The notes below the pieces were generated by a model that did no database searches, was not told the origin of the DNA, and saw only the letters and a program-made list of their open reading frames with translations. 53,240 nucleotides of DNA, taken from Pseudonocardia sp. TRM90224 (GTDB lineage: Bacteria; Actinomycetota; Actinomycetes; Mycobacteriales; Pseudonocardiaceae). A program made the position numbers and the translations under genes. Positions 8,039-16,568 of this stretch are shown piece after piece (position 1 is the first letter of the stretch; the number at the start of each line of letters is the position of its first letter). Location of the stretch: NCBI RefSeq assembly GCF_021245725.1, contig NZ_JAJGSX010000048.1, positions 1 through 53,240 of the forward strand, written 5' to 3'.

Positions 8039-9706
8039 ATGACGACCGGTGAGAAGTTCGGGCCGTACCAGCTGCAAGGCTTGGTGGGCCGCGGTGGCAT
8101 GGGTGAGGTCTTCCGCGCGTTCGACACGCTGAAGCAGCGGACGGTTGCGGTCAAGCGCTTGTCGTCGCACCTGGCCTCGGATGTGGAGTTCCAGGCGCGG
8201 TTCCGGCGTGAGTCGGAGGTCGCGGCCCGGTTGCGCGAGGCGCACGTGATCCCGATCCACGACTACGGCGAGATCGACGGCCAGATGTACATCGACATGC
8301 GCCTCGTCGACGGCGCGGACGTGGACACCCTGGTGGCCAGGGAAGGCGCGTTGCAGGCGGAGCGTGCCGTGCGCATCGTGGCGCAGGTGGCCAGCGCGCT
8401 GGACGCCGCCCACGAGGACGATCTGGTGCACCGCGACGTGAAGCCGTCGAACATCCTGCTGACCGACGACGATTTCGCCTATCTGGTGGACTTCGGTATT
8501 GCGGCCCCCATGTCCGGTGCCCGGTTGACCGTGACGGGCACCGCACTGGGCACGATGGCCTATATGGCGCCGGAATTGTTCGACGGCGCGCACCAGCGGG
8601 ACAAGCGGGTCGACGTCTATTCGTTGGCGTGCGTTTTGTACAAGCTGTTGACCGGCCGTCGACCGTTCGAGGCCGACGGGTTGATGGCGATGATGTACGC
8701 CCACGTGAACGGCACACCGCCGCCGCCCTCGCGGGTGGCGCGGGTCTCGCCCGCGTTCGACGAGGTGCTGGCCAAGGGGATGGCGAAGAACCCGGACGAG
8801 CGGTACCAGCGGGCCGGTGACCTGGCCGACGGTGCGCGGCGGGCGTTGACGATCTCGTCGTTGACCGTGCAGATGCCGCACCTGCTCCTCGGTCGGCCCA
8901 ACGACCCGACCTCCGTCGGCCAGGTCGCCCAGCAATCCGCCGCCCAGCCACCCACCAGCCGGCCACCGCAGGTCGTGGCACCGAACCCGTTGCCGGAGAC
9001 CGTGCTTCGGGCGCCGTCGCCCTCGCTCCACGCTGCGGGACCGGGCCTCCAGGGTCCGCCGTTGCCGCCGCCCCCATCCCGGTCCGTCCGTACGCGGAAC
9101 CGGATCTTCGCCGTTGCGGGTGCGGTGCTGCTGGTCGCGGCGTTGACGTTCGGCGGGATCGTCGTCTTCAACGCTGCACGTTCGACGGGCGTCGCCGGAC
9201 CGGCGGCTCCGACGGCGGTCCCGGCGCAACCGCTGGCGGCCGAGCCGTACGTCGACCCGGAGGGCCGGTTCTCGATCAAGCCGCCGGCCGGTTGGGAAGA
9301 GCAACCGCTCACCCCGGACTACGCCGCGACCTTCACCAGCCCCACGCCCACCATCACCGACTTCAACACCGGTGCCGGCTGGATCACCGATCTCACCGTG
9401 TCCGGAAGTGCGACGGACATGCAGCTGGTCGAGCTCCTACCCGCCGAACGATCCCAACTGCTGGAAGCGCACAACGCAAATCTGACCCTCGACGAACCGT
9501 TCACGCTCGCGGACGGCACACCGGGGCACCTGCTCGCAAGCACCTACCTCGATCCGGGCCCGCAGGCCCAGGTCAGCGCCCTGCGCGTCGTCGCGGTTCG
9601 CGGCGGCACGAAGGTGGTCGCCACCTGCACAGCCCTGACCTCCTATCTGCATGTCGAGGAAGCCACCCTGCGGGCCACCCTCAGCACGCTGAAGTTCGGA
9701 GCGTGA
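8039..9706 (+). CDS. PknB-type Ser/Thr protein kinase with extracellular LpqN-like domain
   Basis: 555 residues. Kinase domain (about 8-265): glycine loop GRGGMGEVFRAF, VAVKRL lysine, HRDVKPSN, DFGIA and MAPEL. A Pro-rich linker leads to one membrane helix (about 357-378, IFAVAGAVLLVAALTFG), then an outer domain of ~170 residues beginning YVDPEGRFSIKPPAGWEE, which resembles the LpqN/PsbP-like fold. This is the arrangement of a receptor kinase: outside sensor, inside kinase. ATG 8039 has AAGGGGG upstream. A paralogue with the same layout begins 2 bases after its stop, so they form a two-gene operon. Confidence 0.92.
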   Translation: MTTGEKFGPYQLQGLVGRGGMGEVFRAFDTLKQRTVAVKRLSSHLASDVEFQARFRRESEVAARLREAHVIPIHDYGEIDGQMYIDMRLVDGADVDTLVAREGALQAERAVRIVAQVASALDAAHEDDLVHRDVKPSNILLTDDDFAYLVDFGIAAPMSGARLTVTGTALGTMAYMAPELFDGAHQRDKRVDVYSLACVLYKLLTGRRPFEADGLMAMMYAHVNGTPPPPSRVARVSPAFDEVLAKGMAKNPDERYQRAGDLADGARRALTISSLTVQMPHLLLGRPNDPTSVGQVAQQSAAQPPTSRPPQVVAPNPLPETVLRAPSPSLHAAGPGLQGPPLPPPPSRSVRTRNRIFAVAGAVLLVAALTFGGIVVFNAARSTGVAGPAAPTAVPAQPLAAEPYVDPEGRFSIKPPAGWEEQPLTPDYAATFTSPTPTITDFNTGAGWITDLTVSGSATDMQLVELLPAERSQLLEAHNANLTLDEPFTLADGTPGHLLASTYLDPGPQAQVSALRVVAVRGGTKVVATCTALTSYLHVEEATLRATLSTLKFGA

Positions 9707-9707
9707 C

Positions 9708-11300
9708 ATGGACATGTTCGGGCCCTACCGGCTGGACGGACTCGTCGGACGCGGCGGCATGGGCGAGGTCTACCGCGCCTTCGACACCCGCAAGAGCCGC
9801 ACCGTCGCATTGAAACTGCTCGCCCCCCATCTGGCCGACGACGCCGGGTTCCAGGACCGGTTCCGCCGCGAATCGGAACTGGCCGCACGGCTGCGCGAAC
9901 CGCACGTCATCCCGATTCACGACTACGGCAGCATCGACGGGCGCCTCTACATCGACATGCGCCTGGTCGACGGCCTCGACCTGGAAACGGTGATCCACCG
10001 CCACGGCCCCATGCAACCCGTCCGGGCCGTGCACATCCTCGCCCAAGTGGCCAGTGCGCTGGACGCCGCGCACGCCGACGGTCTGATCCACCGCGACGTC
10101 AAACCCTCCAACGTGCTGCTGGCCACCGAAACCCGCCGGAACACCGGCGACACCGGGGACGACGGCGAATTCGCCTACCTCGTCGATTTCGGCATCGCCG
10201 CTCCGACCACCGGCGACCGGCTCACCATGACCGGCACCACCCTGGGCTCGATGGACTACATGGCCCCCGAGCTGTTCGACGGCGACAAGCGTGACAACCG
10301 CATCGACATCTACTCGCTGGCCTGCGTGCTCTACACCCTGCTCACCGCACGCAAGCCGTTCATCGCCGACGGGTTCGCCGCGATGATGTTCGCCCACCTC
10401 ACCGCGACCCCGCCCCGCGCGTCCGACCACGTCCTCCACCTGCCTGCCGGGATGGACGCGGTGATCGCCCGCGGCATGGCCAAGGAACCCAACGAGCGCT
10501 TCCAGCACGCGACCGAACTCGTCCAGGCCGCACGCGCGGTGCTCACCGGCCCGGCACCGGCGCGCACCCCGCCGATGCCGGCCGTCGCCCCGATCCATCC
10601 CCAGACCGGGTCCCAGGCTCCCGGCCCGGTCGCGCCGGTACCGCCCGGTCCACCTGGTCACGGCGCCACCACCCGGCACCACGTCCGGTCCGCACCTGCA
10701 GCACCAGGGCCACCACCGCGACGGCGCAGGCGAGCGCTGCAGATCGCGATCGCGTTCCTCGTCGCCGTTGTCGCGATCGCCGGCGCGACGGTCCTGATCG
10801 TCACCCGGCCGGCGGCCACAACCGCTACCGGCCCGACGGGGGTGGCCGCCGGCCTGGCCTCGAACCCCTATGTCGACGTGAACAAGCGCTTCACGATCCA
10901 TCCGCCGCTGGGATGGGAGGTCGACACCTCGTCCGTCCTCTCCTTCGGCAGCAAGGAGAGGACGGCAGAGGAGCCGGTGGCAGCGATCGTGATCTTCGTC
11001 GTCACCAACCCCGGATCGCTGGAGAACGCCGTCGCGGGGTCCCGGCAAGGCGCCGTGGCCGCGGGCGAGCAAATCTTCCACGACCAGCCGACGACGTTGC
11101 CCGACGGCTCGCCGGCGCATCTCTTCGGCATCAAGAAGCCGGGCTCGGTGGCCGGCCCAGGAACCCGGTACTACCACCTGGTAGCGGTCCGTGGCACAAG
11201 CCTCTACCTCGTCGACGGCATCGTGGACGAGCCGCAGTGGGACACGTACGAGCCGGTGGTGTCGGCCTCGCTCAAGACGTTCGTCATCACAACGGCGTGA
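9708..11300 (+). CDS. Second PknB-type Ser/Thr kinase with LpqN-like sensor domain
   Basis: 530 residues, a clear tandem duplicate of the preceding gene: GRGGMGEVYRAF, VALKLL, HRDVKPSN, DFGIA, MAPEL, then a Pro/Ala-rich linker, an Arg cluster (PPPRRRRRAL), a membrane helix (about 345-367) and an outer domain starting YVDVNKRFTIHPPLGWE. The catalytic loop is followed by a 15-residue insert (ETRRNTGDTGDDGE) not present in the first copy. Outer domains diverge more than kinase domains, suggesting different ligands with similar targets (inference). The gene ends 3 bases from the end of the convergent EEP gene. Confidence 0.92.
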   Translation: MDMFGPYRLDGLVGRGGMGEVYRAFDTRKSRTVALKLLAPHLADDAGFQDRFRRESELAARLREPHVIPIHDYGSIDGRLYIDMRLVDGLDLETVIHRHGPMQPVRAVHILAQVASALDAAHADGLIHRDVKPSNVLLATETRRNTGDTGDDGEFAYLVDFGIAAPTTGDRLTMTGTTLGSMDYMAPELFDGDKRDNRIDIYSLACVLYTLLTARKPFIADGFAAMMFAHLTATPPRASDHVLHLPAGMDAVIARGMAKEPNERFQHATELVQAARAVLTGPAPARTPPMPAVAPIHPQTGSQAPGPVAPVPPGPPGHGATTRHHVRSAPAAPGPPPRRRRRALQIAIAFLVAVVAIAGATVLIVTRPAATTATGPTGVAAGLASNPYVDVNKRFTIHPPLGWEVDTSSVLSFGSKERTAEEPVAAIVIFVVTNPGSLENAVAGSRQGAVAAGEQIFHDQPTTLPDGSPAHLFGIKKPGSVAGPGTRYYHLVAVRGTSLYLVDGIVDEPQWDTYEPVVSASLKTFVITTA

Positions 11301-11303
11301 GGA

Positions 11304-12164
11304 TCAGGCACCCGCCCGCCGGAGGACGACGAGCAGGCCCGGATGGTCGGTGGCCCCGTCGAGGTCGATCGTGCGCGAGCTGTCGACGGCCAGTTCGGGT
11401 GTTGCGATGACGTGCTGCTGCCCGCCGTCGCCGGCGAGCGTGGATCCGGCCGGGACGCACGACGCGAGATCGGCGCTGCCGCTCGCTCCGAGGTTGAGGT
11501 CGCCGCTCACCACCAGCGGTTTTACCCCGTTGCGGGCGCGCAGCCCCGCGGCGATCGTCCCGAACAGGTACCGGCACTGGGCCCGCGCGATCTCCCGCTT
11601 CGTGTACGCCAGGTGCGTCGTGCAGATGGCGACGCCCGCGGACGCCGCGAGGTCCATGCAGAGCCACGCGCGTTCCTCCGGGTCGTCGCCGTCCTGCGGC
11701 GGATAGATCCCGCCGCCGGAGTTGCCCGGCACCGACGGCCACCGGGAGACCACTCCGATGCCGTACTGCTCGCCGTTGCGGCACCGGTAGCCGGCGCCGG
11801 TGCGCCGGTCGCGCGCCGGCTGGAACGCAGAGTCGACCACAGCCCCTGGAACAGCCCCCGGAACAGCGTCGGCGAGCGCCTGCCGCAGCGTCGCCACGTC
11901 GTCCTCGCAGGCCTCGTTCAGCGTGACGAGGTCGGGCTTCTCGCGGCGGATCACCTCGGCGGCCTCGGCAGGCGCCCGACCGGTGTGGCACGTCGCGATG
12001 CCGCTGCTGCACAGGTTCAGCTGAAGCACCCGCAGCGGCGCGGCGGGGTCGCGACCGGCCGGCGCACCCTCCTCCGGGGCCGCGGCCGCCGCGCATGCGC
12101 AGAGGCTCACCGCCAGCAGGACGATGAACACGGCACGCCACCCCCGGCGTGATCGGTCGGCCAT
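11304..12164 (-). CDS. Exported endonuclease/exonuclease/phosphatase-fold protein
   Basis: 286 residues. The N-terminus is a signal or lipoprotein signal (FIVLLAVSLCAC; Cys22 or Cys24 could be lipidated). EEP superfamily motifs follow in order: LRVLQLNLCSSG (metal Asn), KPDLVTLNEACEDD (metal Glu), a THLAY region, SGDLNLGASG and ATDHPGLLV (catalytic Asp-His). It is probably a secreted phosphodiesterase or nuclease of the DNase I type; the substrate is unknown. An AVPG repeat (DAVPGAVPGAVV, around residue 95) reflects a short local duplication. ATG 12164 is preferred over a GTG two codons upstream. Confidence 0.85.
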   Translation of the reverse strand: MADRSRRGWRAVFIVLLAVSLCACAAAAAPEEGAPAGRDPAAPLRVLQLNLCSSGIATCHTGRAPAEAAEVIRREKPDLVTLNEACEDDVATLRQALADAVPGAVPGAVVDSAFQPARDRRTGAGYRCRNGEQYGIGVVSRWPSVPGNSGGGIYPPQDGDDPEERAWLCMDLAASAGVAICTTHLAYTKREIARAQCRYLFGTIAAGLRARNGVKPLVVSGDLNLGASGSADLASCVPAGSTLAGDGGQQHVIATPELAVDSSRTIDLDGATDHPGLLVVLRRAGA

Positions 12165-12261
12165 CCCCACACCCCACCATCAACATCATCGGCGCCCGCC
12201 CTCGCCGGTAAGGATCGAGATCGCCGCGAACTCTTCATTGTGAGGACGAGAGGCGGGGGCG

Positions 12262-12450
12262 ATGCGTTCAGCGGACGAGGTGGAGCACGCGGCACGGCTG
12301 CGGCACGAGCAGCGCCACCGCATGGGGTACGGGCAGGTGTGCGACCGGTGCCGGCGAGCCGTCGCGCGCGACGGACATGCATCGTCATGGATCCCAGCGC
12401 TGCAAAGACTGCTGCTCGGGGTGCAGCCGGATCGACGCAGCCGGCCCTGA
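12262..12450 (+). CDS. Small hypothetical protein (62 aa)
   Basis: A short frame begins MRSADEVEHAARLRHEQRH and contains one CDRC pair, then RRAVARDGHASSW. GGCGGGGGCG directly precedes the ATG. Third-position GC is high in the first ~36 codons and falls later, so the 3' half may not be coding. No family was recognised. It occupies most of the 410-base gap between the EEP gene and the ECF sigma gene; otherwise that gap holds only the candidate ECF promoter. Confidence 0.35.
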   Translation: MRSADEVEHAARLRHEQRHRMGYGQVCDRCRRAVARDGHASSWIPALQRLLLGVQPDRRSRP

Positions 12451-12498
12451 CCGACAAGCCCTGCAGGATGCAGGCGTGGTGTGTGTCACATCAGGCCA

Positions 12499-12526
12499 TG
12501 TCACGCCGCGGGTGCTCCACGGTGTC
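12499..12526 (+). promoter_or_regulatory. Candidate ECF41-type promoter
   Basis: TGTCACG at 12499-12505 is followed after exactly 17 bases by TGTC at 12523-12526, close to the published ECF41 promoter pattern (TGTCACA, 16-18 bases, CGTC). It lies about 50 bases before the start of the ECF41 sigma gene itself, consistent with the self-regulation known for this group. The -10 match is imperfect. Confidence 0.5.
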
Positions 12527-12574
12527 TTGGGGGCATGACCGATCACCCCGCAACGGCAACACCGGAGCGTCCCC

Positions 12575-13471
12575 ATGACCGCCGATGAACACGTCCAGCG
12601 GTTCACGCTGCTGCGGCCGCTGCTGTTCACGATCGTCTACGAGATCCTCGGCTCGGCGACGGAGTCCGACGACGTGCTGCAGGACAGCTACCTGCGGTGG
12701 GCCAGGGTCGATCTCACGACGGTGCGGGACTCGAAATCGTACCTGGCGCGGTTGGTGACCCGGCAGGCGCTCAACGCGTTGCGGGCGAGCGCGCGCCGTC
12801 GTGAGGACTACGTCGGGCCGTGGCTGCCGGAGCCGCTGCTGCTCGACGAGCGCGACATGTCGGCCGACGTCGTGCTCGCCGAGTCGGTGTCCATGGCGAT
12901 GCTCGTGCTGCTCGAAACGCTCAGCCCGGACGAGCGGGCCGTGTTCGTGCTGCGTGAGGTGTTCGGCTTCGACCACGGCGACATCGCCGCCGCCGTGGGC
13001 AAGTCCGTGACGGCGGTGCGCCAGATCGCCCACCGGGCCCGCGAGCACGTCCATGCCCGGCGCAAGCGCTTCGACCCCGCCGACGCCGCGACGACCACGC
13101 GGATCACCGAGCAGTTCATGACCGCAGCGACCACCGGCGACATGGACGGGCTGCTCGCGCTGCTCGCCCGGGACGCCACCTGGACCGCCGACAGCGGCGG
13201 CAAGACCATCGCGGCCCGCCGCCCCGTGATGGGGGCGGAGAACGTCGCCGGGCTCGTCCTGGATCTCTTCCACAAGGGACGGCGGACGCCGGAACTGTGG
13301 ATCGAGATGGTCAGCGCCAACAGCTGCCCCGCGATGGTCGTCCACGTCGGCGACCAGCTCGAAGGCGTCTTCCTGATCGAGATCACCGGCGGTGAGATCA
13401 CCAACGTCTACGCGGTCCGCAACCCGGACAAGCTGCTCACGGTGACGGTTCCGCGCCAGGTCAGCAGGTAG
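12575..13471 (+). CDS. ECF41-family RNA polymerase sigma factor with C-terminal SnoaL-like domain
   Basis: 298 residues. Sigma-2 region (about 1-75, with DDVLQDSYLRWARVD), a linker containing the group signature PWLPEPL, and sigma-4 (about 108-165, LSPDERAVFVLREVFGF). A SnoaL/NTF2-like domain (about 180-285) ends with the ECF41 hallmark NPDKL. In this group the C-terminal domain replaces a separate anti-sigma factor and both activates and restrains the sigma. A COE-family partner gene is usual next to ECF41 but is not evident here; the adjacent genes are a P450 and a DoxX-like protein. The start has GGAG 8 bases upstream. Confidence 0.92.
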   Translation: MTADEHVQRFTLLRPLLFTIVYEILGSATESDDVLQDSYLRWARVDLTTVRDSKSYLARLVTRQALNALRASARRREDYVGPWLPEPLLLDERDMSADVVLAESVSMAMLVLLETLSPDERAVFVLREVFGFDHGDIAAAVGKSVTAVRQIAHRAREHVHARRKRFDPADAATTTRITEQFMTAATTGDMDGLLALLARDATWTADSGGKTIAARRPVMGAENVAGLVLDLFHKGRRTPELWIEMVSANSCPAMVVHVGDQLEGVFLIEITGGEITNVYAVRNPDKLLTVTVPRQVSR

Positions 13472-13565
13472 CGGCCGCGCGGCTCACGCCGCGCCGCATT
13501 TCGACGTCACGAGGGCTGCTGTGGCGTGCCCGAAACACCCCGATCACAGAACGGATCGACGATCG

Positions 13566-14756
13566 ATGACACAAACCCCGGAACTTCCGCTGCAGATGCG
13601 GCGGAACGGATTCCACCCGGTCGCGGAACTGGCCCGCGCACGTGATTCCGAAGGTGTGCTGCCCGTCGTGGCGCCCTCCGGCGTGCCCGCGTACCTGGTC
13701 TGCCGGTACGAGGACGTGCGCCTGGTGCTCTCGGATCCGGTCCGGTTCAGCCGGGCGCAGACGCCGCTCCCCGGTTCCGGAGCGATGAAGGACGAGGAAC
13801 GGGCCACCTTGCAGGCCGGGAACCTGATCGGGTTCGACCCGCCGGAACACACGCGGCTGCGCAAGATGCTCACCCCGGAGTTCACGGCACGCCGGATGCG
13901 CCGGCTCGAGCCGCGGATCGTGGAGATCGTCCAGGCGGCTCTGGACGACCTGGAACGGGTCGGCAAGCCGGCCGACCTGGTGGAGCACTTCGCGCTGCCG
14001 GTGCCGTCGCTGGTGATCTGCGAGCTGCTGGGGGTCCCGTACGCCGATCGCGCAGCGTTCCAGGAGCGATCGACCCGCCAGCTGGACACCTCGTTGCCAG
14101 GGGAACAGCGGCTCGCGGCGAGGCGCGAGGAACGGGAGTACATGGCCGAACTGGTCGCCCGCGCAGAGGCGGAACCGGCCGACGACATGCTCGGCATGCT
14201 GGTGCGCGAGCACGGCGGCGATCTCAGCACCGCCGAGCTGGTCGGCATCGCCGTCCTGCTGCTGCTGGCCGGCCACGAGACGACCGCGAACATGCTCGGC
14301 CTCGGCACCCTGGCCCTGCTGCGGCACGCGGACCAGCTCGCGGCGATCCGCGACGACCCGACCCGGATCGACCCGGCCGTGGAGGAGCTGCTGCGCTGGC
14401 TGTCCGTCGCGCAGCTGCCGCCCCGCACGACCACGACGGACGTGGAGATCGCCGGACATGCCATCCCCGCGGGTTCGCTCGTGTTCTGCTCCCTCCAGGT
14501 CGCCAATCGCGACAGCACGCTCATCGACCGTCCCGACACCCTCGACACCGGCCGGGGAGCCGCCGGCCACGTCGCGTTCGGCCACGGTGTGCACCACTGC
14601 CTCGGTGCGCCGCTGGCCCGGATGGAGATGCGGATAGCCCTCCCGGCCCTGCTGCGGCGCTTCCCGCACCTCGCCATGGCCGATCCGGACGAGCAGATCG
14701 ACTTCCGGGTCTTCAGCGCCGTGTACGGGGTCAAGTCGCTGCGGGTGACGTGGTGA
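13566..14756 (+). CDS. Cytochrome P450 (bacterial class I type)
   Basis: 396 residues. The I-helix has the full oxygen-activation motif (LLAGHETTANML), the K-helix has EELLRWL (ExxR), and the haem loop is FGHGVHHCLGAPLARME with the Cys thiolate. Soluble, no membrane helix. No ferredoxin or ferredoxin reductase is adjacent. The start at 13566 gives the normal family N-terminus; a GTG 15 codons upstream is less likely. The next gene overlaps its stop by 7 bases, so the two are translationally coupled. Substrate unknown; nothing ties it to the cluster at 25-45 kb. Confidence 0.92.
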   Translation: MTQTPELPLQMRRNGFHPVAELARARDSEGVLPVVAPSGVPAYLVCRYEDVRLVLSDPVRFSRAQTPLPGSGAMKDEERATLQAGNLIGFDPPEHTRLRKMLTPEFTARRMRRLEPRIVEIVQAALDDLERVGKPADLVEHFALPVPSLVICELLGVPYADRAAFQERSTRQLDTSLPGEQRLAARREEREYMAELVARAEAEPADDMLGMLVREHGGDLSTAELVGIAVLLLLAGHETTANMLGLGTLALLRHADQLAAIRDDPTRIDPAVEELLRWLSVAQLPPRTTTTDVEIAGHAIPAGSLVFCSLQVANRDSTLIDRPDTLDTGRGAAGHVAFGHGVHHCLGAPLARMEMRIALPALLRRFPHLAMADPDEQIDFRVFSAVYGVKSLRVTW

Positions 14757-15283
14757 CGACGAACCGGACCCGCCGAACCGCCTTCTGGATCATCACCTTC
14801 GTCATCGTCGCCGAGCTGACCGCCGGATCGCTGTGGAACCTGCTGACGATCGGATGGATCGAGATCCAGCTGCAGCACCTGGGATACCCGCTCTTCTTCG
14901 CCTACATCCTGGGGGTGGCGCAGGCGGCCGCGGCCGCCGCGATCATCGCGCCCGGGCTGCCGGTGCTGAAGGAATGGGCCTACGCGGGGTGCTTCTTCCT
15001 CTGGTCGGGCGCTGTGGTGTCGCACCTGGTCGTCGGCGACGGCGTCAGGGCGTGGGGACCGCCGTTGATGTTCGCAGTGCTCGCCGTCGCCTCGTGGGCG
15101 TTGCGGCCGGCCGGCCGGCGTGTGGGTGCGCGGCCGCCGGTGGCCGGTGCCCGCGCGTGGATCGTCCCGACCGGGCTCCTCGCCGTCCTGTTCGCCGTCT
15201 CGTACGTCACGCTGCCGGTGGCCGAGGTCGTCATGCACGGGTTCGCGGTCGAGCTCGGCTGGATCGACGGGCCGCGGCCGTGA
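14750..15283 (+). CDS. DoxX-like family membrane protein
   Basis: 177 residues with four to five hydrophobic helices. The order of conserved pieces, HLGYPLFFAYILGVAQ, then LPVLKEWAYAGCFFLWSGA, then SHLVVGDG, is the pattern of the DoxX-like family, whose members are small integral membrane proteins often linked to redox stress or to ECF sigma factors. The start is GTG 14750 or the adjacent GTG 14753; both overlap the P450 stop. Its stop overlaps the GTG of the decayed lipoprotein gene that follows. Confidence 0.8.
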   Translation: MVTTNRTRRTAFWIITFVIVAELTAGSLWNLLTIGWIEIQLQHLGYPLFFAYILGVAQAAAAAAIIAPGLPVLKEWAYAGCFFLWSGAVVSHLVVGDGVRAWGPPLMFAVLAVASWALRPAGRRVGARPPVAGARAWIVPTGLLAVLFAVSYVTLPVAEVVMHGFAVELGWIDGPRP

Positions 15284-15469
15284 AGGCGTTCAGGAGGGTC
15301 CTCGCCGCGTCCTTCGTCGCCGCGACACTGAGCGGCTGCGGCGCCGCAGACCATGGCCATCACCGGCGGCACCGGCGTCTACCGCGAGGCGCGGGGCACC
15401 GTCCGCTTCTGGGACATCGCAACCCCGACCGAGCGGGCGCGCGCGGAGATCATCCGCCGGTCTCCGTAG
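15280..15469 (+). pseudogene. Decayed allene-oxide-cyclase/dirigent-like lipoprotein gene
   Basis: A GTG at 15280 opens a good lipoprotein signal peptide (KAFRRVLAASF, then ATLSGCGAA), but after ~24 residues the frame becomes His/Arg-rich low-quality sequence. In another frame, 15353-15469 reads AITGGTGVYREARGTVRFWD and then TERARAEIIRRSP to a stop. That is the typical strand segment near the C-terminus of actinobacterial AOC-barrel (dirigent-like) proteins. So the start and the end survive in different frames, with the central barrel (about 100 residues) deleted. The gene is probably not functional. Confidence 0.6.
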
Positions 15470-15515
15470 GGCCGATACCCTGCCCGCGGTGTTCGAGGTG
15501 ACCAAGGGGGCTGGG

Positions 15516-16469
15516 ATGACGGCAGGGCGATCGCTGCCCACGCAGGACGACGTGCTCGGGTACTTCGAGACGCTGTCGAACTGGGGGCGGTGGGGCGATG
15601 ACGACGAGCGCGGCACGCTCAACCTGATCACCGACGACGTCCGGCTGGCGGCGGCGCGGGCCGTGCGCCACGGCAGGAGCGTGTCGTGCGCGTGGGACAT
15701 CCGGGTGCCGGAGGAGATGCAGCGGAGCACGACGGTGTGCCCGTGTGCCGCCGACATGCCCGGTGCCGAGAACATGCCCGTGGCCTTCCACGCCGACCGG
15801 CGCTGGGGCTTCTCCAACGAGCAGCTCGGCATCATGTTCCACGGCAACACGATCACCCACGTCGACTCGCCGTGCCACCTGTTCTGGGACGGCAAGACGT
15901 ACAACGGGCGGTCGCACTCCCTCGTCGACGCCGAAACGGGGTCGGCGTGGGCGGCCGTCACGGCAGCGGCGAACGGGATCGTCACGCGGGGTGTGCTGCT
16001 GGACGTCGCGGCCGTCCGCGGCGTGCCGTGGCTGGAACCGGAGCAGGGCGTGTTCCCCGACGACCTCGAGGAGGCCGAGCGCCGCCAGGGCGTGCAGGTG
16101 CGCTCCGGCGACGCGCTGCTCCTGCGGACCGGCTACGGCCGCGCCCGGCACGAGGCCGGGGTGGCGGGCGGCTTCACGCAGGCCGGCTGGCACGCGTCCT
16201 GCCTGCCGTGGCTGCACGAACGGGGGGTCGCGCTGATCGGCGCCGACACCCCGCAGGACGTCCAGCCCTCGGGGTACGCCGACGTCCTGATGCCGGTGCA
16301 CGCCGTCGGCCTCGTCGCGATGGGGTTGTGGCTGCTGGACAACTGCGACCTGGAGGCGTGCAGGGCGACGGCCGCGGAGCTCGGCCAGTGGGACTTCCAG
16401 CTCGCGGTGGCGCCCGTCCGCTTCGCCGGGACGTCCGGGAGTCCGGTGAACCCGATCGCCACCTTCTGA
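15516..16469 (+). CDS. Cyclase family protein (KynB-like metal-dependent hydrolase)
   Basis: 317 residues. It matches the cyclase/kynurenine-formamidase-like family: LSNWGRWGDDDERGTLNLIT near the start, the metal-site signature HGNTITHVDSPCHLFWDG (H-x-D-x-x-x-H type), RGVLLDVA, then GDALLLRTGYG and GADTPQDVQPSG. Family members hydrolyse amides or lactones with Mn or Zn; the substrate cannot be told from sequence. AAGGGGG precedes the ATG at 15516. It stands alone between the decayed lipoprotein gene and the TraB-like gene. Confidence 0.88.
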   Translation: MTAGRSLPTQDDVLGYFETLSNWGRWGDDDERGTLNLITDDVRLAAARAVRHGRSVSCAWDIRVPEEMQRSTTVCPCAADMPGAENMPVAFHADRRWGFSNEQLGIMFHGNTITHVDSPCHLFWDGKTYNGRSHSLVDAETGSAWAAVTAAANGIVTRGVLLDVAAVRGVPWLEPEQGVFPDDLEEAERRQGVQVRSGDALLLRTGYGRARHEAGVAGGFTQAGWHASCLPWLHERGVALIGADTPQDVQPSGYADVLMPVHAVGLVAMGLWLLDNCDLEACRATAAELGQWDFQLAVAPVRFAGTSGSPVNPIATF

Positions 16470-16568
16470 CGGCCGAAGGTCAAATCTTGGTCAACCCGCT
16501 GGCCCGCACCGTGCGTGTACCTCACCGTCGTCCTCACATCGGTACCCGGGTGACGACGGGGGTATCTC

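Noticed and set aside
11304..12189. Second 300-residue frame over the EEP gene
   Set aside because: Shadow frame, Arg-rich; the EEP motifs lie only in the chosen frame.
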